Positions 1 to 9,199 of a stretch of 41,000 nt of DNA are shown in pieces. The DNA lies in contig CAKVDS010000015.1 in assembly GCA_934726455.1 (NCBI GenBank), positions 1 to 41,000 of the forward strand. Reading direction: 5' to 3'. Position 1 is the stretch's first letter, and every line of letters starts with the position of its first letter. Below the pieces are notes generated by a model that did not search any database, had not been told where the DNA came from, and was given only the letters and a program-made list of their open reading frames with translations. Source of the DNA: an uncultured Bacteroidales bacterium (GTDB lineage: Bacteria; Bacteroidota; Bacteroidia; Bacteroidales; UBA932). A program made the translations under genes and the position numbers.

Positions 1-2277
1 GGCTTATGCAGACTGGAGCCGGATACGGGGGTCTTGGAGAGTTTTTCCCGCGGTGGAGAAGCAGACGAGAGCTATATCATACAGGACAAGAGCCGGAAAT
101 ACTATTGGGTCGGTTCTTGGGGTGAGGGAATCCATCGTTTCGACCCGGATGCCGCACCGGGGGAAAGATACACTCCGCAGCCGGCGGCCTGCAGCCGGCA
201 AAGCCGCCACGACAACTGCATCATCAACATGGTGCAGGACGATGTGGACGGCAGGCTCTGGGTCATCACATACAACAACCTTGAGGCATACCGCATAAGT
301 GCGCGGGGGATGCTTGAGCCGGTTGACACATCTCCATATCTGTCAGGAGGCAATAAGATGTTGAGCTATGTGATGAAGGACAGAAACCGCAATCTCTGGG
401 TGGCGGCTTACGACCGGGACAGTTTCATCATCAATCTGCAGGACAGCTATATAACGGAGTACCGTATGCCGGCGATGCGCAAGAACCTGAATGTCAGTCC
501 GGCTGTCGTGTCGCTCTGCGAGGATGACGAAAAAGGCCTTTTCTGGCTCTCTCAAGACAGGCACGGGATATATCTTTATTCGCCATCGTCCGACAAGCTC
601 GTCCCGGTCAGCGACAGTCCCGGGATGAAAGGTTTCCCGTGGGCACAGATCCCTTATCTGATAAAGTCGAAAGAGAGAGGCAAGATATGGGCCATGACCG
701 ATTACGCCACCGTATACGGCCTGCGGCGGACCGGGATGTCCGTGAGGTGGGAGGACACGGTCGATCTGGGGACGGCAAGTGAAGACCCCGGAACATTGGA
801 GACCATCTATGAGGACAGTTCCGGATGCCTGTGGATGGGTACCACAAACGGACTTTTCGTCTTGAGGCCGGACAGCGGGGAAATCTCTACTGTGCAAGGC
901 ATAAAGGGCAATGCCGCAGGCATAACGGAGATGACCGACGGCTCCGTATGGGTATGTGTCAGCAATGTCGGAGTGTATAAACTCGAAGAAGGCGGAATCA
1001 CGGGTTTCTTCCCGAGCGCCGAGAACCTCTCCTGCATCAGTGCGACTTCGGACGGAAAACTGTGGCTGGGGACGTTCTGTTCCAAGATACTGCTGCTGGA
1101 CCCCTCAGCGGGTGCCGGCTATGCGGACTGCACTTCGGCCTGTGGAATGAAGGGCGATGTCCTTGAGATGATACTTGTCGATGAATTCAACCACTTGTGG
1201 ATCCTTACCAACCAGCAGGTCAAGGAGTTCAACCCCGGCAACGGCTCGTTCCGGGATTATACTGTGCCAGGGAGGCCTTATATGCTTGAGCGTTATCTGC
1301 CGAGGGCGGCATATCTGGCTGCTGACAACACCCTGTATTTCGGCGGCATCCCGGGGTTCATATCCATCAAGGCAAGCAACAGGCTTGAGTCCTTGCCGAA
1401 ACCGGCAAAACCCCTGATAACCAATGTCACCGTAGGCGGGGAATCAATCTTTTTCGACAGGCATATCCCGTCCGGAGGCAACTTGGACATCGGCCCGGAC
1501 AGCTACAACATAGAGATCAGCTTTTCCACGCTGGACTACTGGAATGCTTCCAAGATACGCTATGCCTACAAGCTCTCGGGGGTTGACAAGGAGTGGAACT
1601 ATACCTCCAACGGCGACAACACGGCATTCTACAACAGGCTGGGAAAGGGCAGATACGTCTTCCAGGTGAAAGCCACAGATGATAATGGACTGTGGAGCGA
1701 CAAGATCACAAGCTTCAGCATCACCAGACTGCCGACCTGGTATGAGACCTGGTGGGCTTTGATGCTCTGGGCCGGTATGGTTGCCGGACTGTTTTTTACG
1801 GTGATCTACCTGTATATACAGAGAGTGAAACTGGAAGAGAAAAGAAAGGTGACGAATTTGCTGAGCACCAGGAGGCGCAAGCAGGAAAGTTCAAGGACAG
1901 CACCGGCTCTGGAGATCAGCGATCTGGAGGTGTCATCCAAAGATGAACAGCTCATGAGCAGGGCACTTCAACTGGTGGAAGCCAATCTTGGCGATCCGGA
2001 ATTCAACATCGCCGTGCTTGCTGACCGTCTGAACATGACCCGCATCACGCTTTCACGCAAAATCAAGGCTGCGACAGGACAGACACCGCTGGAGTTCATC
2101 CGCGACATCAAGATGAGACACGCCTGCCGGATGCTCGAAAATCCGGCAATGACGGTGAGCGAAGTCGTCGTGGCGCTTGGATACAACGACCACAATCATT
2201 TTACGAATATTTTCAAGAAAACTTTCGGCCTCACACCGAGCGAATACCAGAAAAGGAAGACATCCACGACATTTTGA
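1..2277 (+). CDS. Propeller/Y_Y_Y sensor fused directly to AraC DNA-binding domain (5' partial)
   Basis: The reading frame is open from the first base, so the gene starts outside the window; 758 residues are visible. Most of it is a series of two-component-regulator propeller repeats with W-x-G/T patterns (LWMGTTNGLFVL, LWLGTFCSKI, LWILTNQQ). A Y_Y_Y domain follows at about 1417-1731 and one membrane helix at about 1750-1821. A cytoplasmic linker of about 40 residues then leads into a two-helix AraC/XylS DNA-binding domain (about 1951-2260, ending GYNDHNHFTNIFKKTFGLTPSEY). Classical hybrid two-component regulators of Bacteroidetes have a histidine kinase, phosphoacceptor and receiver between the membrane helix and the AraC domain; none fits here. 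It presumably senses a periplasmic oligosaccharide and controls the adjacent susCD-GH127 genes. Family assignment is firm; ligand and target are inferred from position. Confidence 0.9.
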   Translation, partial: GLCRLEPDTGVLESFSRGGEADESYIIQDKSRKYYWVGSWGEGIHRFDPDAAPGERYTPQPAACSRQSRHDNCIINMVQDDVDGRLWVITYNNLEAYRISARGMLEPVDTSPYLSGGNKMLSYVMKDRNRNLWVAAYDRDSFIINLQDSYITEYRMPAMRKNLNVSPAVVSLCEDDEKGLFWLSQDRHGIYLYSPSSDKLVPVSDSPGMKGFPWAQIPYLIKSKERGKIWAMTDYATVYGLRRTGMSVRWEDTVDLGTASEDPGTLETIYEDSSGCLWMGTTNGLFVLRPDSGEISTVQGIKGNAAGITEMTDGSVWVCVSNVGVYKLEEGGITGFFPSAENLSCISATSDGKLWLGTFCSKILLLDPSAGAGYADCTSACGMKGDVLEMILVDEFNHLWILTNQQVKEFNPGNGSFRDYTVPGRPYMLERYLPRAAYLAADNTLYFGGIPGFISIKASNRLESLPKPAKPLITNVTVGGESIFFDRHIPSGGNLDIGPDSYNIEISFSTLDYWNASKIRYAYKLSGVDKEWNYTSNGDNTAFYNRLGKGRYVFQVKATDDNGLWSDKITSFSITRLPTWYETWWALMLWAGMVAGLFFTVIYLYIQRVKLEEKRKVTNLLSTRRRKQESSRTAPALEISDLEVSSKDEQLMSRALQLVEANLGDPEFNIAVLADRLNMTRITLSRKIKAATGQTPLEFIRDIKMRHACRMLENPAMTVSEVVVALGYNDHNHFTNIFKKTFGLTPSEYQKRKTSTTF

Positions 2278-2372
2278 GCATATCGCCATGGCGTTTTTAT
2301 CAAAATGCACCTTGTCGCATCCGCCTGCCTTTTATGCTGAAAATCCCTTGACGCTCTTGATGCAGAACATCA

Positions 2373-2380
2373 TACCTTTA
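2373..2380 (+). promoter_or_regulatory. Possible -7 box of the susC operon
   Basis: TACCTTTA differs at one position from the Bacteroidetes -7 consensus TAnnTTTG and lies 34 bases before the susC start. A CTTG lies about 22 bases upstream, slightly further than the usual -33 spacing. The rest of the 137-base gap from the regulator shows no clear hairpin or operator. Confidence 0.35.
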
Positions 2381-2414
2381 CCGCCAGACATAATTAATAT
2401 CTAAAATTATCCAA

Positions 2415-5400
2415 ATGGCACATTCAAGATTAATGACAGGAAAACTGTCTGGCATTTATGCCCGATTATCTCTACTGCTGTTCTTTTTTGGACTATGCGG
2501 TGTCGCCTCGGCGCAGACCTTGACGATCAAGGGAAACGTGAGCGACCAGCATGGTGAATCCGTCATCGGAGCCGGTGTGGTTGAAAAAGGGACCACAAAC
2601 GGTGTCACGACCGACATGGACGGCAATTTCAAACTCGAAGTCTCCTCCGCCAAGGCCACGCTTCAGATCAGTTCTCTGGGTTATGTGTCCCAGGAGATAG
2701 CCGTCGGCGGCAAGACCGAGTTCAACATCGTGCTCAAGGACGACACCAAGTCTCTGGACGAGGTGGTCGTCATAGGCTACGGTGTGCAGCGCAAGGGGGA
2801 TGCCACGAGTTCGGTGGCTTCCGTCAAATCGGACTCCTTTAATAAAGGTATGTCTCAGGACGTCGGCCAGCTCATCCAGGGCAAGGTGGCGGGCCTCACC
2901 ATCTCGCTGACCTCCGGTGACCCTACCGCAAGCACCCAGATGCTTCTCCGCGGACGCTCCACCATCAACGGTTCCAACACCAACCCTCTCGTCATCATCG
3001 ACGGTGTCCCGGGCGACTTCGGCATGGTTGCCCCGGAGGACATCGAGAGCATAGATGTGCTCAAGGACGGTTCGGCAGCAGCCATCTACGGTACCCGCGG
3101 CACCAACGGTGTGATCATCATCACTACCAAAAAGGCCGACGCGACCAACTACAACCGTGTGGAATACAATGTATACGCCTACACCCAGACCATCGCCCGC
3201 AAGATGGACATGCTGACCGCCGCAGACTACCGCAGGCAGATATCCGAGGGCTTCAGGGACGCCAGCTGGGACAAGGGATCCGACACCGACTGGCTCAGCC
3301 AGATCACACGCACCAACATCAGCCACGTCCACAACCTCAGTTTCACTGGCGGCAACAGGAAGACCAACTACCTGCTCAACGTGAACTTCCGCCAGGCGCA
3401 GGGCATATTCAAGAAATCTGACAACCAGCGTCTCAGCGCGAGGGCGAAGATCAACCATAAGATGTTCGATGACAAGCTCACCGCGAGCTTCGAGATCCTC
3501 AACACCCAGAACAAGTACACCACCACCGGCGACGGATACAGTTTCAACGGCTTCACATACCGTCAGGCCCAGATCATGAACCCTACCGCCCCGGTAAAAT
3601 ACGAGGACGGGACATGGTACGAGGAGACAGGCCTATTCCAGTACGAGAACCCTGTGGCCAGGATCGAGGAGAGCACCGGAAAGAACGAGCAGCAGTTCTC
3701 CCGTCTCAACGCCAACCTGGTCTTCACCCCTATAGCGGACCTCACGCTGACCGGACTTTTCTCATACAGCAAGTATAACCAGACCCGCGGATACGCCGAG
3801 AGCATGAAACACATCTCGACCGTGCGCGACTCCAAGAACGGCTTCGTCTCCAACGGCGAGGATTCCACCAAGGACCTTCTCATGGAGCTTACCGCTCAGT
3901 ACAAGAAGAAAATCGGCGGGCACAATTTCTCCCTTCTCGGAGGATACAGCTACTCAAGCAACGAGTGGTTCAATTTCTGGGTGCAGAACCAGGATTTCCC
4001 GACAGACATTTTCGGGTATTCCCAGATCCAGCTCGGCGAGGGTCTCGGCAACAAGCTCAGCAGCCTCAACGGTGACATGGGCCGTACCAACCTCATCGGC
4101 TTCTTCGGCCGCGCCACCTATTCATATAAGGACCGTTACCTGTTCATGGGAAGCCTCCGCTACGAGGGGGCCAGCCAGCTGGTGGGCACCAACAACGCCT
4201 GGGGCCTGTTCCCGTCCGTCTCATTGGGATGGAGGCTCAGCGAGGAGGAGTTCATCAAGTCTCTCGGCTTGTTCGAAGATCTCAAGCTCCGTGTCGGCTA
4301 CGGTGTCACCGGTAGCCAGCCGAGCCAGTCTTTCCTGGCCAAATCAACCCTTGCATACAGCGGATATTTCCTCTCCGACGGCAAGTGGATCCACACTCTG
4401 GTGCCTTCGCGCAACCCTAACCCTAACCTGAAATGGGAGGAGAAGCACGAGTGGAACATAGGACTTGATTTCAGCATCCTCAATGACCGCATCAACGGTT
4501 CCGTGGACTTCTACAACCGTGACATCAAGGATCTTCTCTACAATTTCTCCGTACCTGTTCCGCCGAATCTCGTCAACACCACCATGGCCAATGTCGGCAA
4601 GCTGCGCAACCGCGGTATCGAGGTTCTCGTGAACTTCGTGCCGGTGCGGAACAACAACTTCACATGGAACTCAAGCGTCAACTTCTCCACCAATGAAGAC
4701 AAGCTCGTGAGCCTTTCCAACGACCTGTACGAGGTCTCGTCCAACTACATCTATGAGGGCTGGACAGGCGATCCTATCCAGACCAACACACACCGCATCG
4801 AGATCGGCGACAAGATCGGCAACTTCTTCGGATACAAGGTTGTAGATGTGGACGATGAGGGCAAGTGGATTTATCTTGACGGCGAGGGCAACCGCGTGGG
4901 GTATGACGATTTCGTGGGGATGAGGAACTCGGACAACAAGCATATCCTCGGCAACGGACTTCCGAAGTTCTACGGCGGCTGGAACAACACCTTCCGCTAC
5001 AAGAACTGGGATCTCGCCGTCACGATGAGGGGCGCCTTCGGCTTCCAGATCCTCAACTTCCAGAGGATGTTCTACGAGAACACTGGCATCATGAACTACA
5101 ACCGTCTCAAGTCCTCACAGGACAAGGTCTTCGGCAAGGTTGTCCTCAACAAGGAGATGCCTCTCGAGTTCAACAGCTACTACATCGAGGACGGCGACTT
5201 CTGGAAGATCGACAACATCACCCTCGGCTACAACTTCCAGCAGACCGGAATCAAGTATGTGGATTCCATAAGGCTCTACGCCTCCATGTCCAATGCTCTG
5301 ACCATCACCGGCTACAAGGGTATCGATCCGGAAGTCAACAGGGTGGGTCTCGCTCCGGGCAACGACGAGAGGGACAAGTACCCTACCACACGCACATTCA

Positions 5401-5426
5401 CCATCGGCGCAAACATTGTGTTTTAA
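2415..5426 (+). CDS. SusC/RagA-type TonB-dependent outer-membrane transporter
   Basis: This 1003-residue protein is the outer-membrane barrel that imports glycans in partnership with the SusD lipoprotein encoded 20 bases downstream. A signal peptide of about 33 residues ends VASA before Q34. A carboxypeptidase-regulatory-like domain follows (about 35-110, TLTIKGNVSDQHGESVIGA). Then come the conserved SusC segment DEVVVIGYGVQRKGDATSSV (about 115-134) and a plug domain with LLRGRSTINGSN, PLVIIDGVPG and GTRGTNGVIIITTKK. The rest is a 22-strand-type barrel ending in F, as expected for an outer-membrane protein. The length is typical. The linked GH127 suggests an arabinose-containing substrate, which is inference. 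Confidence 0.96.
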   Translation: MAHSRLMTGKLSGIYARLSLLLFFFGLCGVASAQTLTIKGNVSDQHGESVIGAGVVEKGTTNGVTTDMDGNFKLEVSSAKATLQISSLGYVSQEIAVGGKTEFNIVLKDDTKSLDEVVVIGYGVQRKGDATSSVASVKSDSFNKGMSQDVGQLIQGKVAGLTISLTSGDPTASTQMLLRGRSTINGSNTNPLVIIDGVPGDFGMVAPEDIESIDVLKDGSAAAIYGTRGTNGVIIITTKKADATNYNRVEYNVYAYTQTIARKMDMLTAADYRRQISEGFRDASWDKGSDTDWLSQITRTNISHVHNLSFTGGNRKTNYLLNVNFRQAQGIFKKSDNQRLSARAKINHKMFDDKLTASFEILNTQNKYTTTGDGYSFNGFTYRQAQIMNPTAPVKYEDGTWYEETGLFQYENPVARIEESTGKNEQQFSRLNANLVFTPIADLTLTGLFSYSKYNQTRGYAESMKHISTVRDSKNGFVSNGEDSTKDLLMELTAQYKKKIGGHNFSLLGGYSYSSNEWFNFWVQNQDFPTDIFGYSQIQLGEGLGNKLSSLNGDMGRTNLIGFFGRATYSYKDRYLFMGSLRYEGASQLVGTNNAWGLFPSVSLGWRLSEEEFIKSLGLFEDLKLRVGYGVTGSQPSQSFLAKSTLAYSGYFLSDGKWIHTLVPSRNPNPNLKWEEKHEWNIGLDFSILNDRINGSVDFYNRDIKDLLYNFSVPVPPNLVNTTMANVGKLRNRGIEVLVNFVPVRNNNFTWNSSVNFSTNEDKLVSLSNDLYEVSSNYIYEGWTGDPIQTNTHRIEIGDKIGNFFGYKVVDVDDEGKWIYLDGEGNRVGYDDFVGMRNSDNKHILGNGLPKFYGGWNNTFRYKNWDLAVTMRGAFGFQILNFQRMFYENTGIMNYNRLKSSQDKVFGKVVLNKEMPLEFNSYYIEDGDFWKIDNITLGYNFQQTGIKYVDSIRLYASMSNALTITGYKGIDPEVNRVGLAPGNDERDKYPTTRTFTIGANIVF

Positions 5427-5446
5427 CTGAAAAAAAGAACTGAAAG

Positions 5447-7087
5447 ATGAAAAAGAAACTTACATATTGTATCCTCGTGCTCGCCGCCCTCGCCTCAGGA
5501 TGTACCAAGCTGGAGGACAAGAGCTATTCACTCATCATCTCCGATGATTTCGAGCCGACCGCAAAAGATATCTCCTCTCTGGTAGGCGCTGCCTACGGCA
5601 ACTGGCGCGAATGCCTGTTCTGCTGGGACAACTACACCCGCATCATGGATCTCACCAGCGACGAGAGCGTGATCCCGGCCCGTCCGAACGGCTGGGTGGA
5701 CGGCGGCAAGTACCGCATCCTGCATGAGCACAAGTGGACGGACGAGGATGTCAATGTTGAAAACAACTGGAGCACCTTCTATGCGGGCATCAACAACTGC
5801 AACCGCGTCATCTACCAGATCGAGTCGGGAAGCATTCCGGTCGGCGAGGAAAAGGAGTCCACCGTCGCAGAGCTGAAGGTGCTGCGTGCCTCGTATTATT
5901 ATATGCTGTGCGACTTTTACGGCAACGTCCCGATCATCACCAAATATGATGTGCCGGACGGTTTCCTTCCGGAGCAGAACACCCGCAAGGAGGTCTTTGA
6001 TTTCATAGTGGGGGAGGTGAAGGACAACCTTCCTCTGCTCAGCGAGCAGAACGGGGGCATAATGTACGGACGTTTCAACAAATGGGGAGCCCTGGCCCTG
6101 CTCGCCAAGATGTACATCAACGCCGAAGTCTACACGGGCACCCCGATGTGGAAGGAGTGCATCGAAGTCTGCGATGAGATCATCGGCAGCGGACTCTTCG
6201 ATCTGGACGCGAGCCAGACGGACGTGTTTGCAGTCGAGAACGAGAATGCCAAGGAGATGATATTCGCCATTCCTTTCGACAACAGGTATATCAACGACTA
6301 CGGGATCACCTCCCTCTTCATCCAGTCTCTCCAGCCTGAAAACCAGCTCACCTACAATCTCAACGAAGCCCCTTATGGGGGAATCTGCGCGGTGCCGCAG
6401 TTTGTCGACACCTTCGACAAGGATGACGAGCGCTACAAGAATAACTGGATCAAGGGCGATCAGTACTCCGCTTCAGGAGAGCTGCTCATCTGCACGATGG
6501 GTTCATACTCCGGCAAGCCGCTGTCTTACATCAATGAAGTGCCGAGCATAGCGGAGTCCGGGGAGGTGCACGGCTTCCGTTACGGCAAGTTCGAGATAGA
6601 GATGGGCTCCCGCAAGCAGCAGAGCAACGACTGGCCTCTGCTCAGATATGCCGACGTGCTCATGATGAAGGCCGAGTCCATGCTGCGTTCCGGGGATGCC
6701 GACGGTGCGGCGAAACTGGTGACTCGAGTACGCGAGAGGAACTTCAAGGGCGAATACGCCAAGGGAGCCGCCAAGGACAAGGCCACGGTGACCGGAGATG
6801 ACCTGCTCAAGGGAAGCTGCTACGATTACGGAAGGCGCGACAACCGTCTTACGACCCAAGAGGGCGGAGCCGACGTCAAGTACGGGCGTATGCTGGACGA
6901 GCTGGGCTGGGAGTTCAACCAGGAGGCCCGCCGCCGCCAGGACATGATCCGCTTCGGGGTCTTTGCCACCAAGTCATGGTTCTCCCATGATGCCACCAAT
7001 GAGTCTTACCGCACCCTGCTCCCGATCCCGAGAAGCCAGAGGGAGAAGAACAAGAATCTCAAGCAGAACGACGGATACACCAAATAA
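5447..7087 (+). CDS. SusD/RagB-type surface glycan-binding lipoprotein
   Basis: The 546-residue product starts with a lipoprotein signal (MKKKLTYCILVLAALASGC, lipidated Cys at 19). It has the usual RagB/SusD layout: an N-terminal half with tetratricopeptide-like helices (AELKVLRASYYYMLCDFYGNV, ALLAKMYINAEVYTG) and a C-terminal half with DWPLLRYADVLMMKAE, GWEFNQEARRRQDMIRFG and the family ending LLPIPRSQREKN. SusD proteins cap the SusC barrel outside the cell and bind the glycan. It lies 20 bases after susC and 11 bases before the GH127 gene, so the three genes are almost certainly co-transcribed. The bound glycan cannot be read from the sequence. Confidence 0.95.
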   Translation: MKKKLTYCILVLAALASGCTKLEDKSYSLIISDDFEPTAKDISSLVGAAYGNWRECLFCWDNYTRIMDLTSDESVIPARPNGWVDGGKYRILHEHKWTDEDVNVENNWSTFYAGINNCNRVIYQIESGSIPVGEEKESTVAELKVLRASYYYMLCDFYGNVPIITKYDVPDGFLPEQNTRKEVFDFIVGEVKDNLPLLSEQNGGIMYGRFNKWGALALLAKMYINAEVYTGTPMWKECIEVCDEIIGSGLFDLDASQTDVFAVENENAKEMIFAIPFDNRYINDYGITSLFIQSLQPENQLTYNLNEAPYGGICAVPQFVDTFDKDDERYKNNWIKGDQYSASGELLICTMGSYSGKPLSYINEVPSIAESGEVHGFRYGKFEIEMGSRKQQSNDWPLLRYADVLMMKAESMLRSGDADGAAKLVTRVRERNFKGEYAKGAAKDKATVTGDDLLKGSCYDYGRRDNRLTTQEGGADVKYGRMLDELGWEFNQEARRRQDMIRFGVFATKSWFSHDATNESYRTLLPIPRSQREKNKNLKQNDGYTK

Positions 7088-7098
7088 CACTATAAAGA

Positions 7099-9087
7099 AT
7101 GAATTTCAAAGCATTATTCCTTACACTTGCCGCCGCGTCAGCCGCAGCCGCCGCGACCGCGCAAGATTATCCGATAACCCCGGTGCCTTTCACCTCGGTG
7201 AAAGTGACGGACAACTTCTGGGGGCAGAGGCTCAAAGCCAGCCGCGAGGTGACCATCCCTCTGGCTTTCAGCAAATGCGAAGAGTCCGGGAGGTACAAGA
7301 ACTTCGTGATGGCGGCCCATCCTAGTCCGGACAACGACGTGTCCGGCCTGTCTTTCGACGACACTGATGTCTACAAGACGATAGAGGGCGCCGCGTACTC
7401 CCTGCAGACCCATCCCGACAAGAAGCTGGAGCACTACATCGACAGCGTGCTTGTCATAGTGGCTGCGGCGCAGGAGCCGGACGGCTACCTCAACACTTTC
7501 CGCACCCGTAATCCGGAGAACCCCCACGAGTGGATGGGCAGCAGGCGCTGGGAGAAGGTGGAGGAGCTGAGCCACGAGTTCTACAACCTCGGACACATGG
7601 TCGAGGGCGCGGTGGCCTACTATCAGGCCACAGGCAAGCGCAACTTTCTGGACATCGCCATCAAATATGCCGACTGCGTAGCGCGCGAAATCGGCAACGG
7701 CCCTGGCCAGCAGGTGAAAGTGCCGGGCCACCAGATCGCGGAGATGGCGCTTGCCAAACTCTACCTTGTCACACACGACAAGAAATATCTCGACCTTGCC
7801 GAGTTCTTCCTTGAAAACAGAGGCAAGACCGAGCTGAAACGGGAGTACAGCCAGTCCCACAAGCCTGTGCTTGAGCAGGACGAGGCCGTGGGCCATGCCG
7901 TGCGTGCCCTGTACATGTACTCCGGCATGGCCGATGTGGCCGCCCTCACCGGGGACAGGGCCTATATCGACGCCATAGACAGGATCTGGGACAACGTGAC
8001 CGGCAAGAAGCTCTATCTCACCGGAGGTCTGGGAGCACGTCATGACGGAGAAGCCTTCGGCGACGACTACGAACTCCCCAACATGACCGCCTACTGCGAG
8101 ACATGCGCTGCCATAGCCAACGTCTACTGGAACCATCGCCTCTTCCTCCTGCACGGGGAGTCCAAGTACTACGATGTGCTTGAGCGCACCCTCTACAACG
8201 GCTTGATTTCAGGTGTGTCAATGGACGGAGGCACGTTCTTCTACCCGAATCCTCTGGAGTCTGACGGCGAGTACAAGTTCAGTCAGGGTGCGGCACATCG
8301 CCAGCCGTGGTTCGGCTGCGCCTGCTGCCCGTCCAACCTCAGCCGTTTCATCCCTTCTCTGCCGGGGTATCTGTACGCAGTGAAAGACAACAATGTCTAT
8401 GTCAACCTCTACATGAGCAACAATGCAGAGATTGAGGTGGGCGGCAAGAAGGTGGCTCTCACCCAGACCGGAAATTACCCTTGGGACGGGGACATGCAGA
8501 TCGAGGTGTCGCCGCGCAGAAAGCAGCAGTTCACCCTCAGACTCCGCATCCCGGGCTGGCTGCAGGGCGAGGTTGTTCCGAGCGATCTGTACAGCTTTGA
8601 TGACAATGCCGCTTCCGGCTTCACCGTCAAGGTGAACGGGGCCGAAGTCGAGAAGAAGATGGACAACGGCTACCTCTGCATCGACAGGACCTGGAAGAAG
8701 GGCGACAAGGTGGAAGTGGAATTCGATATGGAGCCGCGCATCGTGAAGGCCAACCAACTGGTGGAGGCCGACAGGGGCAGGATCGCCGTGGAGCGCGGAC
8801 CGCTCGTATATTGTGCTGAATGGCCTGACAATGATTTCCGGATTCAAAGTCTCATCCTGCCAGAAAATCCTGAATTGCGGGTCGAGAAAAAGCCTGAACT
8901 GCTCAACGGTATCGACATGATCAAGACTTCCGGCCAGTCTCTGTACTATGATGACAAGGGCCGGCTCCAGACCAGAGATGTGGAAGTGTCCATGGTTCCG
9001 TATTATGCATGGGCCCATCGTGGCGACGGCGAGATGTCCGTATGGCTTCCGCAGAGCCTTGGTGCCGTCAAGCCTGCAAAGAACTGA
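7099..9087 (+). CDS. GH127 (DUF1680) family beta-L-arabinofuranosidase
   Basis: The product has 662 residues with a signal peptide (AAAAATAQ, about 1-22), so it is exported, probably to the periplasm. It matches the GH127/DUF1680 alpha/alpha-barrel family, whose characterised members remove beta-linked L-arabinofuranose using a zinc-held cysteine nucleophile. The active-site set appears complete: Glu318 in DGEAFGDDYELPN as candidate acid/base; Glu334 and Cys336 in AYCETCA; Cys409 and Cys410 in CACCPSN. These have the same order and nearly the same spacing as Glu322, Glu338, Cys340, Cys417 and Cys418 of Bifidobacterium HypBA1. It is the only enzyme in this locus, so the target is probably a beta-arabinoside such as those on extensin or some pectin side chains (inferred). 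The related GH146 cannot be fully excluded. Confidence 0.88.
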   Translation: MNFKALFLTLAAASAAAAATAQDYPITPVPFTSVKVTDNFWGQRLKASREVTIPLAFSKCEESGRYKNFVMAAHPSPDNDVSGLSFDDTDVYKTIEGAAYSLQTHPDKKLEHYIDSVLVIVAAAQEPDGYLNTFRTRNPENPHEWMGSRRWEKVEELSHEFYNLGHMVEGAVAYYQATGKRNFLDIAIKYADCVAREIGNGPGQQVKVPGHQIAEMALAKLYLVTHDKKYLDLAEFFLENRGKTELKREYSQSHKPVLEQDEAVGHAVRALYMYSGMADVAALTGDRAYIDAIDRIWDNVTGKKLYLTGGLGARHDGEAFGDDYELPNMTAYCETCAAIANVYWNHRLFLLHGESKYYDVLERTLYNGLISGVSMDGGTFFYPNPLESDGEYKFSQGAAHRQPWFGCACCPSNLSRFIPSLPGYLYAVKDNNVYVNLYMSNNAEIEVGGKKVALTQTGNYPWDGDMQIEVSPRRKQQFTLRLRIPGWLQGEVVPSDLYSFDDNAASGFTVKVNGAEVEKKMDNGYLCIDRTWKKGDKVEVEFDMEPRIVKANQLVEADRGRIAVERGPLVYCAEWPDNDFRIQSLILPENPELRVEKKPELLNGIDMIKTSGQSLYYDDKGRLQTRDVEVSMVPYYAWAHRGDGEMSVWLPQSLGAVKPAKN

Positions 9088-9104
9088 TCTGACATTTCGA
9101 TTTT

Positions 9105-9136
9105 AGAGGCTGGCCGACTTTGGCCGGCCTCTTTTT
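9105..9136 (+). terminator. Intrinsic terminator of the susCD-GH127 operon
   Basis: An 11-base stem (AGAGGCTGGCC paired with GGCCGGCCTCT, one G-U pair) with a 6-base loop is followed by TTTT. It begins 18 bases after the GH127 stop codon. Confidence 0.85.
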
Positions 9137-9186
9137 CTGTGTATGCCGGGTGCAACAAAAAAGGTGCGCATGCGAAAAAAATTGTG

Positions 9187-9194
9187 CATCTTTG
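9187..9194 (+). promoter_or_regulatory. -7 promoter box of the S1/P1 nuclease gene
   Basis: CATCTTTG matches TAnnTTTG at all but the first base. It ends only 5 bases before the ATG at 9200, which makes upstream in-frame starts at 9143 and 9170 unlikely and suggests a very short or absent leader. Confidence 0.55.
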
Positions 9195-9199
9195 CAGGC

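Noticed and set aside
2493..3458. 321-codon frame on the minus strand inside susC
   Set aside because: It is a GC-codon shadow of the well-supported SusC gene and shows no family pattern or ribosome binding site.
7138..8154. 338-codon minus-strand frame opposite GH127
   Set aside because: It is a shadow of a gene whose active-site motifs are all in the plus-strand frame.
9143..9199. Upstream start for the S1/P1 nuclease
   Set aside because: A promoter -7 box lies downstream of it, and the signal peptide is normal from 9200.
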